A stretch of DNA of 64,000 bases from Afipia sp. Root123D2 (GTDB taxonomy: Bacteria; Pseudomonadota; Alphaproteobacteria; Rhizobiales; Xanthobacteraceae), in assembly GCF_001425835.1 (NCBI RefSeq), contig NZ_LMDP01000004.1, positions 248,001 through 312,000 on the forward strand, in the 5' to 3' direction. Position numbers and translations under genes: made by a program. Of the stretch, positions 25,633 to 34,402 are shown one piece after another (within the stretch, counting starts at the first letter, position 1; the number at the start of each line of letters is the position of its first letter). Below the pieces are notes generated by a model. It ran no database searches. It was not told where the DNA came from and saw only the letters and a list, made by a program, of their open reading frames with translations.

Positions 25633-26958
25633 ATGAAGAATTTTACGCCAAACCGTCGCTCGTTGTTGAAGGGTGGCGCCGCTGCGCTCGCGGGCGCGGC
25701 GACAATGACGACGGATCAATTGTTCGGCTTTGCCAAAGCCTGGGCCCAGACCTCGAAATGGAAACCGGAGGCTGGCGCCAAGATCAACCTGCTGCGCTGG
25801 AAGCGCTTCGTCGAAGCCGAGGATCAAGCCTTCATGGCGATGATTCAGGCCTTTACGAAGGCCACCGGCGTTGAAGTCAACGTCTCGAACGAATCCTACG
25901 ACGATCTCCAGCCCAAGGCTTCGGTTGCCGCCAACACCGGGCAGGGGCTCGACATGGTGTGGGGCCTCTATTCGCTGCCGCATCTCTTCCCCGAAAAGTG
26001 CACTGACGTCACCGACGTCGCTGACTATCTCGGCGGCAAGTATGGCGGCTGGGCGCCTTCGGCTCCATTATACGGCAAGAAGGGGGACAAGTGGATCGGC
26101 ATTCCGGTCGCCTGTACCGGCGCGCTGATCAACTATCGTATCAGCTCGATGGAGAAGGCGGGCTTCAAGGAATTCCCGAAGGACACCGCGGGTTTCCTCG
26201 AACTGTGCAAGGGGCTCCAGAAGAACAACACGCCGGCCGGCATGGCGGTGGGTCACGCTTCGGGCGACGCCAACACCTGGCTGCACTGGGCGCTGTGGAC
26301 CCACAACGCTTACCTTGTCGACAAGGACAACAAGGTCATCATCAACTCGCCGGAAACCGTGAAGGCGCTGGAGTACATCAAGGCGCTCTATGGCACCTTC
26401 ATTCCGGGCACCGCGTCCTGGAACGACAGCTCGAACAACAAGGCGTTTCTGGCTGGTCAGCTCCACTGCACCGTGAACGGTATTTCGGTTTACGTCGCCG
26501 CACAGAAAGAAAACAAGGCGATCGCCGAGGACATGAACCACGCCTACATGCCGATCGGTCCGGCCGGCAAGCCGACCGAACTGCATCTGCCCTTCACCAT
26601 GCTGACCTTCACCTTCACGAAGTATCCGCAGGCGTGTAAGGCGCTGACCGCGTTCATGCTGGAAGCCGATCAGTTCAATCCGTGGGTTTCGGCCGCGCAG
26701 GGTTATCTGTCGCACTTCCTCAATGCCTACGATGCAAATCCGATCTGGACTTCGGATCCGAAGCGCACCGTGTATCGCGACGTTGCCAAGCGCACGTTGA
26801 CCCCGGCGGGTCTCGGTACGCTCGGTGAAAACGCCGCCGCGGCGATCGCCGACTTCATCGTCGTCGACCTGTTCGCGAATTATTGCACCGGCCGCGAAGA
26901 CGCGAAGGGTGCGATCGCAAACGCCGAGCGGCAGGCGAAGCGCCTCTATCGTTCGTAA
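25633..26958 (+). CDS. Sugar ABC transporter substrate-binding protein
   Basis: This is a periplasmic carbohydrate-binding protein (cluster of MalE/UgpB-like proteins, 441 residues). The N-terminus NRRSLLKGGAAALAGAATM with cleavage near AKAWAQ is a Tat-type signal. GGGAGAAGG precedes the ATG. The mature part has INLLRWKRFVEAEDQAF and GQGLDMVWGLYSLPHLF. A weak GTCGC/GCGAC hairpin followed by TTTT at 26983-27003 may reduce read-through into the permeases. The ligand is unknown; downstream enzymes point to a sugar or uronate derivative. Confidence 0.9.
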   Translation: MKNFTPNRRSLLKGGAAALAGAATMTTDQLFGFAKAWAQTSKWKPEAGAKINLLRWKRFVEAEDQAFMAMIQAFTKATGVEVNVSNESYDDLQPKASVAANTGQGLDMVWGLYSLPHLFPEKCTDVTDVADYLGGKYGGWAPSAPLYGKKGDKWIGIPVACTGALINYRISSMEKAGFKEFPKDTAGFLELCKGLQKNNTPAGMAVGHASGDANTWLHWALWTHNAYLVDKDNKVIINSPETVKALEYIKALYGTFIPGTASWNDSSNNKAFLAGQLHCTVNGISVYVAAQKENKAIAEDMNHAYMPIGPAGKPTELHLPFTMLTFTFTKYPQACKALTAFMLEADQFNPWVSAAQGYLSHFLNAYDANPIWTSDPKRTVYRDVAKRTLTPAGLGTLGENAAAAIADFIVVDLFANYCTGREDAKGAIANAERQAKRLYRS

Positions 26959-27025
26959 GCGACATCATCGCCGACGCGGCAGGTCGCTGCGCCGGCGACT
27001 TTTATTCCCTCAGAAGGTTCGGCCC

Positions 27026-27985
27026 ATGAGCACGATACCGGCTTCGATGCCCGCACCGCAGCCCTATGTCAGTTCGCTAACGTTCCGGCAGCGGCTCGCC
27101 GCGAACCGCAACTGGATCGCGTTCTGGTTCATGCTGCCGGCTGGAGCGTTCCTGATCCTGTTCCTGGCCTATCCGCTCGGTCTCGGCGTCTGGATGAGCT
27201 TCACCGACATGAGGATCGGCCGCCCGGGCAATTTCATTGGCCTTGAGAATTATCAATGGCTATGGGACGACAGCGTGTTCTGGCTGTCGGTGGTTAACAC
27301 GCTGCTCTATACGGCTGTCGCCAGTGCTATCAAATTCGCACTCGGGCTTTATCTGGCCCTGCTGCTCAACCGCAACATGCCGTTGAAGGCGCTGATCCGC
27401 GCCGCCGTGCTGATTCCGTTCATCGTGCCCACGGTATTGTCGGCGATTGCCTTCTGGTGGATCTACGATTCGCAGTTCTCGATCATCTCGTGGTCGCTCA
27501 TCAAAATGGGGCTGATCGAACAGAACATCAATTTCCTCGGCGATACGACGTGGGCGCGCACCAGCGTGATCATCGCCAATATCTGGCGCGGTGTGCCGTT
27601 CGTCGCCATCACGCTTCTCGCGGGGCTGCAGACGGTGTCACCCTCGCTCTACGAGGCGGCTACGCTCGACGGCGCGACGAACTGGCAACGCTTCCGCTTC
27701 ATTACCTATCCGCTGCTGACGCCGATTATCGCGGTCGTCATGACCTTCTCGGTGCTGTTCACGTTCACCGACTTCCAGCTCATCTGGGCCCTGACCCGCG
27801 GCGGCCCGGTCAACTCCACCCATCTGATGGCGACGCTGAGTTACCAGCGCGGTATCCTGAGCGGGCGGCTCGGGGAGGGCGCGGCGATCGCAACTGCGAT
27901 GATCCCGTTCCTGCTCGCCGCCATCACCATCTCATGGTTTGGTATGCAACGGCGCAAGTGGCAGCAAGGATCCGAGAATGACTGA
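27026..27985 (+). CDS. Sugar ABC transporter permease (MalF/UgpA type)
   Basis: This 319-residue inner-membrane permease has six predicted helices. The first is WIAFWFMLPAGAFLILFLAYPL, followed by a FIGLENYQWL segment usual for the family. The EAA coupling loop reads YEAATLDGATNWQRFRFITY. I start at ATG 27026 (MSTIPASMPAPQ), 67 codons inside a longer open frame that overlaps the binding protein. The stop overlaps the next permease gene by 8 bases. Confidence 0.92.
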   Translation: MSTIPASMPAPQPYVSSLTFRQRLAANRNWIAFWFMLPAGAFLILFLAYPLGLGVWMSFTDMRIGRPGNFIGLENYQWLWDDSVFWLSVVNTLLYTAVASAIKFALGLYLALLLNRNMPLKALIRAAVLIPFIVPTVLSAIAFWWIYDSQFSIISWSLIKMGLIEQNINFLGDTTWARTSVIIANIWRGVPFVAITLLAGLQTVSPSLYEAATLDGATNWQRFRFITYPLLTPIIAVVMTFSVLFTFTDFQLIWALTRGGPVNSTHLMATLSYQRGILSGRLGEGAAIATAMIPFLLAAITISWFGMQRRKWQQGSEND

Positions 27986-28883
27986 TCATATCGCCCAGCC
28001 GCCTGCGATACTTTCGGCCAGCGACAATACCGAGGGCATGAGCTACCTCGAGACGCCGCTGAACCGTTTTGTCACGCTCTACATTCCGCTGTTCATTATG
28101 GTCGTCGTCCTGCTGTTTCCGTTCTACTGGATGGCGCTGACCTCGATCAAACCGGATGAACAGTTGATCGACATGAACACGTACAACCCCTTCTGGGTTG
28201 TGCATCCGACATTCAAGCACATCCAGAAGCTGCTGTTCGAGACACAGTATCCGCGCTGGTTGTGGAACACGATGTACGTGGCGACTGCGGCGACGTTCCT
28301 GTCGATCATCGCGAGTGTGCTGGCGGCTTACGCGCTGGTGAGGCTGCGATTCAAGGGCGCGCAGACGGTCGGCGCCCTGATCTTCCTGGCTTACCTGGTG
28401 CCGCCGTCGATCCTGTTCATCCCGCTGGCATCGGTGATCCAGGCCTATGGATTGTTCGATTCGCCGCTGGCGCTGATCCTGGTCTATCCGACGCTGCTGA
28501 TCCCGTTCTCGACCTGGCTGCTGATGGGATATTTCAAGACGATTCCTTATGAGCTGGAGGAATGTGCCCTGATCGACGGCGCGTCGCGATGGCAGATCCT
28601 GGTCAAGATCATCTTGCCGCTGGCGGTGCCGGGGTTGATCTCGGCGTTCATCTTTTCGTTCACGCTGTGCTGGAACGAATTCATCTACGCACTGACGTTC
28701 CTGCAATCGACCGCGAACAAGACCGTGCCGGTCGCGATCGTCAATGAGTTCGTCGACGGCGATATCTACAAATGGGGATCGCTGATGGCGGGCGCGCTGG
28801 TCGGCTCGCTGCCGCTGGTTATCCTCTACGCGTTCTTCGTCGAGCACTACGTGTCCGCGATGACCGGCGCGGTGAAGGAATAG
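27978..28883 (+). CDS. Sugar ABC transporter permease (MalG/UgpE type)
   Basis: This second permease has 301 residues with six helices (LYIPLFIMVVVLLFPFYWM first). The EAA-type loop LEECALIDGASRWQILVKII and the ending FVEHYVSAMTGAVKE are normal for MalG-type proteins. The ATG at 27978 overlaps the 3' end of the upstream permease gene. With the ATPase and binding protein it makes a complete importer. Confidence 0.92.
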   Translation: MTDHIAQPPAILSASDNTEGMSYLETPLNRFVTLYIPLFIMVVVLLFPFYWMALTSIKPDEQLIDMNTYNPFWVVHPTFKHIQKLLFETQYPRWLWNTMYVATAATFLSIIASVLAAYALVRLRFKGAQTVGALIFLAYLVPPSILFIPLASVIQAYGLFDSPLALILVYPTLLIPFSTWLLMGYFKTIPYELEECALIDGASRWQILVKIILPLAVPGLISAFIFSFTLCWNEFIYALTFLQSTANKTVPVAIVNEFVDGDIYKWGSLMAGALVGSLPLVILYAFFVEHYVSAMTGAVKE

Positions 28884-28920
28884 AAGCGTCACTCAGGCGA
28901 CGAAAAGGAAGGGCGGTATC

Positions 28921-29907
28921 TTGCATATTCTTGTTCTCGGTGCGGCCGGCATGGTCGGGCGCAAGCTGGTCGACAGACTGTTGAAAGACGGCAAACTCGG
29001 CAAGCGCGATATTTCCCGAATGACCCTGCAGGATGTCGTCGCCCCGAAGAAGCCGGACAATGCGTCGATCCCCATCGAGATCGTGACCTCGGACTTTGCC
29101 GAACAGGCCGCGACGACCAAGCTGGTTGCATCGAAACCAGATGTGATTTTTCATCTCGCCGCTATCGTCTCGGGCGAAGCCGAAGCTGAATTCGACAAAG
29201 GCTACCGGATCAATCTCGACGGCACCCGCTACCTGATCGACGCGATCCGCGCCATCGGCGGTGGCTACAAGCCGCGGCTGGTGTTCACATCGTCGATCGC
29301 GGTGTTCGGCGCGCCGTTCCCCGACAAGATCGGCGACGAGTTCTTCAACACACCGTTGACCAGTTACGGCACGCAAAAGGCAATCGGCGAATTGCTGATC
29401 TCGGATTACACCCGCAAGGGTCTGCTCGATGGCGTCAGCATCCGCTTGCCGACGATCTGCGTGCGCCCCGGCCTGCCGAACAAGGCGGCATCTGGATTTT
29501 TCTCCAACATTATCCGCGAACCGCTGGCGGGCAAGGAAGCCGTTTTGCCGGTGTCCGAGGACGTGCGGCACTGGCACGCGTCGCCGCGGTCGGCTGTCGG
29601 GTTCCTGATTCACGCCGGCACAATGGACACCGAAACCATCGGGCCGCGTCGCGCGCTCAGTATGCCGGGATTGTCGGCCACCGTCGGCGAGCAGATCGCC
29701 GCGCTGACACGGGTCGCTGGTCCTAAGGTCGCCGCGCGGATCAAGCGCGAACCGGATCCCACCATTGTCGGCATCGTCGCTGGATGGCCGCGTGATTTTG
29801 TCACCGACCGCGCGCTCAAGCTCGGCTTCACCACGGCCGAAAAGACCTTCGACGACATCATCCGCATTCATATCGAAGACGAATTGGGCGGCAATTTCGC
29901 TAACTGA
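28921..29907 (+). CDS. denD: NAD-dependent sugar-acid dehydrogenase, DenD (D-erythronate dehydrogenase) family
   Basis: This 328-residue extended SDR/epimerase-fold protein has the glycine motif LGAAGMVGRKLVDRLL and a Ser/Tyr/Lys active site (FTSSIAVFGAP; SYGTQKAIGEL). The sequence VIFHLAAIVSGEAEAEFDKGY is a feature I associate with D-erythronate dehydrogenase DenD, which oxidises the C2 hydroxyl of a tetronate. The start is TTG after a good GGAAGGG site. It lies 37 bases after the importer and just before a KDG kinase. The family is confident; erythronate as the real substrate is less so, since kinase and isomerase partners of the tetronate pathway are absent here. Confidence 0.8.
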   Translation: MHILVLGAAGMVGRKLVDRLLKDGKLGKRDISRMTLQDVVAPKKPDNASIPIEIVTSDFAEQAATTKLVASKPDVIFHLAAIVSGEAEAEFDKGYRINLDGTRYLIDAIRAIGGGYKPRLVFTSSIAVFGAPFPDKIGDEFFNTPLTSYGTQKAIGELLISDYTRKGLLDGVSIRLPTICVRPGLPNKAASGFFSNIIREPLAGKEAVLPVSEDVRHWHASPRSAVGFLIHAGTMDTETIGPRRALSMPGLSATVGEQIAALTRVAGPKVAARIKREPDPTIVGIVAGWPRDFVTDRALKLGFTTAEKTFDDIIRIHIEDELGGNFAN

Positions 29908-29924
29908 CGATCGCCGGTGCAGCA

Positions 29925-30860
29925 ATGACCACGATTGCCTGTATCGGCGAATGCATGATCGAGTTGACGGAGGGCGCGAATAACGGGCTGTCGCGAGGTT
30001 ATGGCGGCGATACTCTCAACACCGCGATCTATCTGTCGCGGCTGGGCGCGAAGGTGGACTATATCACCGCACTGGGTGACGATCCGTTCAGCGACGAGAT
30101 GATTGCAGGCTGGCGGTCCGAAGGTGTCGGAACAGAGCGTGTGGTGCGGATCGCCGGCAAGCTGCCGGGCCTCTATGCCATTCGTACGTCGGAGGCCGGT
30201 GAGCGGTCGTTCTATTACTGGCGCGAAAGTGCTGCGGCACGGATGCTGCTAGACCTGCCTGAGACAGGCGCTCTTCTTGATGCGCTGGCAAGCTACGATC
30301 TCATCTATCTCTCGGGAATCACCCTGTCGCTCTACGGTGAAGCTGGCCGCAGCCGTCTGGTCGCCGCTCTGGCCCGCGCCCACGCGGGGAAAACCCGAGT
30401 GGCCTTCGATACCAACTTTCGCGCACGGGGCTGGCCGGTACTCGAAATCGCGAGGAACGCTTATCGAGACGTGTTGGATGTTGCCGACATCGCGCTGGCT
30501 TCCGTCGATGACCTTAGTCCGCTCTACGGCGCGCAGCCGAGCGTTGATACGATGGATCGTTTGGCGACCGGCGAGATCGTCCTGAAATTATCCGAGCCGG
30601 CCTGCATCGTCAGGGCGAGCGGAACCGACGTTCGCATCGCCGCCCGACCTGTCGCAAACGTCGTCGATACCACTGCCGCAGGCGACAGCTTCTCGGCAGC
30701 CTATCTCGCTGCGCGGCTCGAAGGGGCGGCGCCGGTTGAAGCCGCGCAGGCGGGGCATCGTCTGGCCGGCGCAGTGGTGGGTTATCGCGGCGCGATCATC
30801 CCGCGCGATGCAATGCCACTGGATATTCTTCCCGGCGAGACTCCAACGGAGCGATCGTGA
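29925..30860 (+). CDS. kdgK: 2-dehydro-3-deoxygluconokinase (PfkB family sugar kinase)
   Basis: This 311-residue ribokinase-fold enzyme has YGGDTLNTAIYLSRLGA near the N-terminus, VAFDTNFRARGW and the C-terminal anion-hole and catalytic base motif DTTAAGDSFSAAY. These suit KDG kinase, which phosphorylates 2-keto-3-deoxygluconate with ATP. The next gene encodes KDPG aldolase and starts within its stop codon (GTGATGA), which strongly supports the assignment. The pair completes an Entner-Doudoroff-like branch for products of the dehydratases in this region. Confidence 0.9.
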   Translation: MTTIACIGECMIELTEGANNGLSRGYGGDTLNTAIYLSRLGAKVDYITALGDDPFSDEMIAGWRSEGVGTERVVRIAGKLPGLYAIRTSEAGERSFYYWRESAAARMLLDLPETGALLDALASYDLIYLSGITLSLYGEAGRSRLVAALARAHAGKTRVAFDTNFRARGWPVLEIARNAYRDVLDVADIALASVDDLSPLYGAQPSVDTMDRLATGEIVLKLSEPACIVRASGTDVRIAARPVANVVDTTAAGDSFSAAYLAARLEGAAPVEAAQAGHRLAGAVVGYRGAIIPRDAMPLDILPGETPTERS

Positions 30861-31525
30861 TGACTGGAAAGCCGATTTCACGGAAAGACGACGTCATCAA
30901 CGGACTGCTGACAGCGGCGCGGGTTGTCCCGGTGCTGACGATCGAGCGCGTCGAGGATGGTGTGCCTCTGGCGCGTGCGCTGGTGGCCGGCGGCGTGCGC
31001 ACGCTGGAAATCACGTTACGCACCGATGCAGCGATCGCAGCCGCACGTGCGATCATTTCAGAGGTGCCGGATGCGATTGTCGGGATCGGCACGGTTCTGA
31101 CGCCTGACGATCTTGCACAGGTCAAATCGTTGGGTGGGCGCTTTGCCGTCAGTCCCGGTGCGACCCCTGAATTGCTCGATGCCGCAGCCCGAAGCGACCT
31201 GCCATTTCTACCCGGCATCGCGACGGCATCAGACCTGATGCAGGCGCAAGCGCGCGGCTTTAGTACGCTGAAATTTTTCCCTGCAGAGCAATCCGGCGGC
31301 ATTGCCATGTTGCGTGCGCTGGCGGGGCCGTTTCCGAAAATCCGGCTCTGTCCGACCGGTGGCATCGGTGCGGCCAACGCAGCAACCTGGCTTTCCGAGC
31401 CGAACGTTCTCGCGGTCGGCGGGTCGTGGCTGTGCCCCGCAGCGGAGATCAGGTCCGGCAACTGGGATGCCATCACGGCGCGGTGCCGCGAGGCGATGAA
31501 AAGCCTGCCGCAAAAGCAGTCCTAG
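30860..31525 (+). CDS. eda: KDPG/KHG aldolase
   Basis: This class I aldolase of about 221 residues splits 2-keto-3-deoxy-6-phosphogluconate to pyruvate and glyceraldehyde 3-phosphate. The conserved TLEITLRT holds the catalytic Glu, VGIGTVL and SPGATPELL follow, and the Schiff-base Lys is in LKFFPAE, with CPTGGI after it. Start could be GTG 30857 or ATG 30860; both overlap the kinase stop. Its last 4 bases overlap the convergent gamma-glutamyltransferase gene. Confidence 0.93.
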   Translation: MTGKPISRKDDVINGLLTAARVVPVLTIERVEDGVPLARALVAGGVRTLEITLRTDAAIAAARAIISEVPDAIVGIGTVLTPDDLAQVKSLGGRFAVSPGATPELLDAAARSDLPFLPGIATASDLMQAQARGFSTLKFFPAEQSGGIAMLRALAGPFPKIRLCPTGGIGAANAATWLSEPNVLAVGGSWLCPAAEIRSGNWDAITARCREAMKSLPQKQS

Positions 31526-33111
31526 AACCCCATTGCCGCGCCGTCGCTGCGCGGATCGGTGGCGCCCTCGAACATCCCGTCGGCATGGCGGACCACCGCG
31601 CCGGCGTGGCCCATGGTCGAAGTGAAATCCGGCAGCATCTCGATCTCGTGGCCGGCGTCGCGCATCGCCTGAACGACCTTTGGATCGAACCTGCTTTCCA
31701 GCTTCAGCGTCACGGTAGCGTCGCCCCAGGTCTTGCCAAGCAGCCAGCGCGGCGCGGTGACGGCGGCCTGCAATCCCTGACCGTACATCGCATAGCGCGA
31801 GAACACCGCTGATTGGCTCTGCGGCTGGCCTTCGCCACCCATGTTGCCGTAGACCATGCGTCGGCCGTCGTCGAACAAGGCCATCGCCGGGTTGAGGGTG
31901 TGGAACGGCTTCTTGCCGGGCCGGAGTGCGCGCGGACCGTCACCATCGAGTACGAAACTCGAGCCGCGGTTCTGCCAGAGGATGCCGGAATTCTCGAGCA
32001 CGCAGCCGGAGCCGAATTCGAAATAGATACTCTGGATAAAGCTGACGGCAGTGCCGTCCTTATCGATCGCGCCAAGCCAGACGGTATCGCCGGGATTGGT
32101 CGGATAGGGCCATGGCAATGCGCGCTTGCGGTCGATCCTGGCCGCCAGTTCATCAAGTTTAGCGGACTGCAAGTAGTCCTCCGCCTTCTCGATCATGTGC
32201 TCCGGATCGCCAATGATGCGGTCGCGCACCAAAAACGCTTGCTTGGTCGCCTCAACGATACTGTGCAGATAATCGAAGCTCTCACATTCCTTGACGCCGA
32301 GCCGCTCGAACAGAGCAAGGATCATAAGCGAGGCGAGGCCTTGGGTCGGCGCGGGGAAGTTATAGAGTGTTGCACCTGATGCGCGCACGCTCAAAGCTTC
32401 GCGTCGCTGCGCCTTCTGCGCAGTGAGATCGTCCAGCGTAACCGGCGAGCCGCAGCGCGCAAGATCGGCAGCTATCTCTTTCGCCATGTCACCGTGATAG
32501 AAGTCCATCGGCCCGCTCTTGCCGAGGCGGCGAAGCGTGCTGCCGAGCGCCGGCAGCTTCATCAACTGTCCCTCGCGCGGCAGCTTGCCGTCGAGCAGGA
32601 ACGTCGCGACGAAACCGGGACTGTCCTTGAGTTCGGCAAACTTGGTTTCGGTCAACTCCTGCTGCGTGGCCGTCACGGCAAAGCCGTTTTCGGCCGACCA
32701 CACCGCATCTTCCACAAGACGCGACAGCGGCCGTTTGCCACCGTGTTCGATGTTGATGGCGAGCACTTCCGCCCATCCGGATAACGTGCCTGCAACGGTG
32801 TTAGCGGCGAGGCGCCCACGCGATGGAATCGCGGACAATCCCTTGGCCTTGTAGAATTCCACTGTCGCGGCTTGCGCAGCGGCGCCGCAGCCATCCACTG
32901 CGATTGGCGGTTTGCCGCCTGTCGAGATTAGCCAAAAGCCGTCGCCGCCGATCGAGTTCATATGCGGATAGACCACCGGCAGGCTTGCGGCCATCGCCAG
33001 CGTGGCTTCGATCGCGTTGCCGCCCTCGCGGAGTATGCGCAGGCCGGCTTCACTGGCGAGATGGTGGGGCGAAGTGACCATGCCACGGCGGGAGCGAGGG
33101 GTATTGAGCAT
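31522..33111 (-). CDS. Gamma-glutamyltransferase family protein without signal peptide
   Basis: This 529-residue Ntn-hydrolase-type protein has the GGT start GMVTSPHHLASEAGLRILREGGNAIEA split over a short N-terminus, GDGFWLI and a central IDKDGTAVSF. Aligned with E. coli GGT, the Thr in GDTVWLGAIDKDG falls at the position of the self-cleaving catalytic Thr. GNMGGEGQPQ near the C-terminus matches the conserved glycine loop. There is no signal peptide, so unlike classical GGT it would stay in the cytoplasm. Many such relatives act as acylases, so glutathione need not be the substrate. Confidence 0.85.
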   Translation of the reverse strand: MLNTPRSRRGMVTSPHHLASEAGLRILREGGNAIEATLAMAASLPVVYPHMNSIGGDGFWLISTGGKPPIAVDGCGAAAQAATVEFYKAKGLSAIPSRGRLAANTVAGTLSGWAEVLAINIEHGGKRPLSRLVEDAVWSAENGFAVTATQQELTETKFAELKDSPGFVATFLLDGKLPREGQLMKLPALGSTLRRLGKSGPMDFYHGDMAKEIAADLARCGSPVTLDDLTAQKAQRREALSVRASGATLYNFPAPTQGLASLMILALFERLGVKECESFDYLHSIVEATKQAFLVRDRIIGDPEHMIEKAEDYLQSAKLDELAARIDRKRALPWPYPTNPGDTVWLGAIDKDGTAVSFIQSIYFEFGSGCVLENSGILWQNRGSSFVLDGDGPRALRPGKKPFHTLNPAMALFDDGRRMVYGNMGGEGQPQSQSAVFSRYAMYGQGLQAAVTAPRWLLGKTWGDATVTLKLESRFDPKVVQAMRDAGHEIEMLPDFTSTMGHAGAVVRHADGMFEGATDPRSDGAAMGF

Positions 33112-33205
33112 CGGCTAATTCCGGTTATTGCACCTGCGGGATGGCAGACGATATGAAATTTATTGAACTCTGTTTAGGCGAAATCGTGCGGGCGGCAAAA
33201 CGCAA

Positions 33206-33230
33206 AAATGCCCGGCCGGGCCGGGCATTT
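33206..33230 (-). terminator. Intrinsic terminator after the MDR oxidoreductase
   Basis: AAATGCCCGGC and GCCGGGCATTT form a perfect 11-bp stem with a 3-base loop. Read on the minus strand, the second arm runs into TTTTTGCG, so it ends the minus-strand oxidoreductase transcript. Confidence 0.88.
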
Positions 33231-33254
33231 CAGCACGTCAGCGAGGTAATCCGA

Positions 33255-34256
33255 TCAGACCTTCACCATCCGTTTGCCGCGGTTCTCTCCGGCAAGAAGG
33301 CCGATTAGCGCCTGCGGCGTATTCTCGAGGCCGTTGATAATGTCCTCCTGAACTTTCAGTTGTCCGGATTTCACCCAGCGCTGCAGGTCGGCCATCGCCT
33401 GTTCGCGCTGATCTTCGAAGTCCATAACGATGAATCCTTGCATAGTAAGGCGCTTGACGACGATCAAGCCGGGAACGCCACGCGGGCCTGTCGGCGACGG
33501 TGCACCGTCATATTGTGAGATGGCGCCGCAACAGGCGATGCGGCCATGCAAATTCATCTGCGGCAGGCACGCTTCGAGGATGTCACCGCCGACATTGTCG
33601 AAATAGACATCGATGCCTTTCGGCGCTGCGGCTTTCAATGCCTTGAAAACAGGTTCGGCCTTGTAGTCGACGGCAGCGTCGAAGCCGAGTTCCGAAGTCA
33701 GCCAGTTGCACTTGTCCTTGCCGCCGGCGATGCCGACGACGCGGCATCCCTTGATCTTGGCGATCTGTCCGACGATCGATCCGACCGATCCGGCGGCAGC
33801 CGAGACCACAACCGTTTCGCCGGATTTCGGCTTGCCGACATTCAGCAGACCGAAATATGCGGTGAGGCCGGCAATGCCGAACACGCTAAGCAGATGCGTC
33901 ATCGGTTCGAGATGTGGCACTTTGACCAGATACCTGCCGGGAACGGCAGCATACTCCTGCCAGCCGGTGTCGCCGAATACCAAGTCGCCCTTCGCGAGGC
34001 CGGGCGCTTTCGACGAAACCACTTCGGCGATTCCGCCGCCCGCCATCACCGTGTTGGCTTCGACCGCCGAGCGATAGGTCGCGCCGTGCATCCAGGCGCG
34101 ATTGGCCGCGTCGAGCGAAATGTAGCGCACGCGCAGCAGGACCTCGCCGTCCTTCGGTTCGGGCATCTTGCCGTCCACCATTTTGAAGTTCTGCGGTGCA
34201 AGCTTGCCGGTGGGCTTTTCCACCAGCAGAATCTGGCGGTTGACGTTGTCGGTCAT
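33255..34256 (-). CDS. NADP-dependent oxidoreductase (zinc-free MDR, YncB/CurA-like)
   Basis: This 333-residue medium-chain reductase lacks zinc-ligand cysteines. It starts MTDNVNRQILLVEKPTGK after a perfect GGGAGGA site. Features are ISLDAANRAWMHGATYR, the cofactor motif VSAAAGSVGSIVGQIAK and VYFDNVGGDILEACL, all typical of the leukotriene B4 dehydrogenase/curcumin reductase group that reduces enones. It stands alone and ends in its own terminator. The substrate is unknown. Confidence 0.9.
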   Translation of the reverse strand: MTDNVNRQILLVEKPTGKLAPQNFKMVDGKMPEPKDGEVLLRVRYISLDAANRAWMHGATYRSAVEANTVMAGGGIAEVVSSKAPGLAKGDLVFGDTGWQEYAAVPGRYLVKVPHLEPMTHLLSVFGIAGLTAYFGLLNVGKPKSGETVVVSAAAGSVGSIVGQIAKIKGCRVVGIAGGKDKCNWLTSELGFDAAVDYKAEPVFKALKAAAPKGIDVYFDNVGGDILEACLPQMNLHGRIACCGAISQYDGAPSPTGPRGVPGLIVVKRLTMQGFIVMDFEDQREQAMADLQRWVKSGQLKVQEDIINGLENTPQALIGLLAGENRGKRMVKV

Positions 34257-34402
34257 GGCGTCCTCCCGTTCCTTTGTTGCCCGGAGGATTGTCGAACTCC
34301 GGTTCGCGGTCAACTGGTGCGCCGTGCGGGCGAGCGCAAGAAAGCACGAATGTTTGCGAACAGGGTCGTTTCAAACAGCGGCAAAGTGGGATAATCGGGG
34401 TC

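Noticed and set aside
34274-34402. Upstream extension of eutB
   Set aside because: The added residues overlap the leader of the divergent oxidoreductase and do not resemble the EutB N-terminus; MAYRQTIGRN is the natural beginning.
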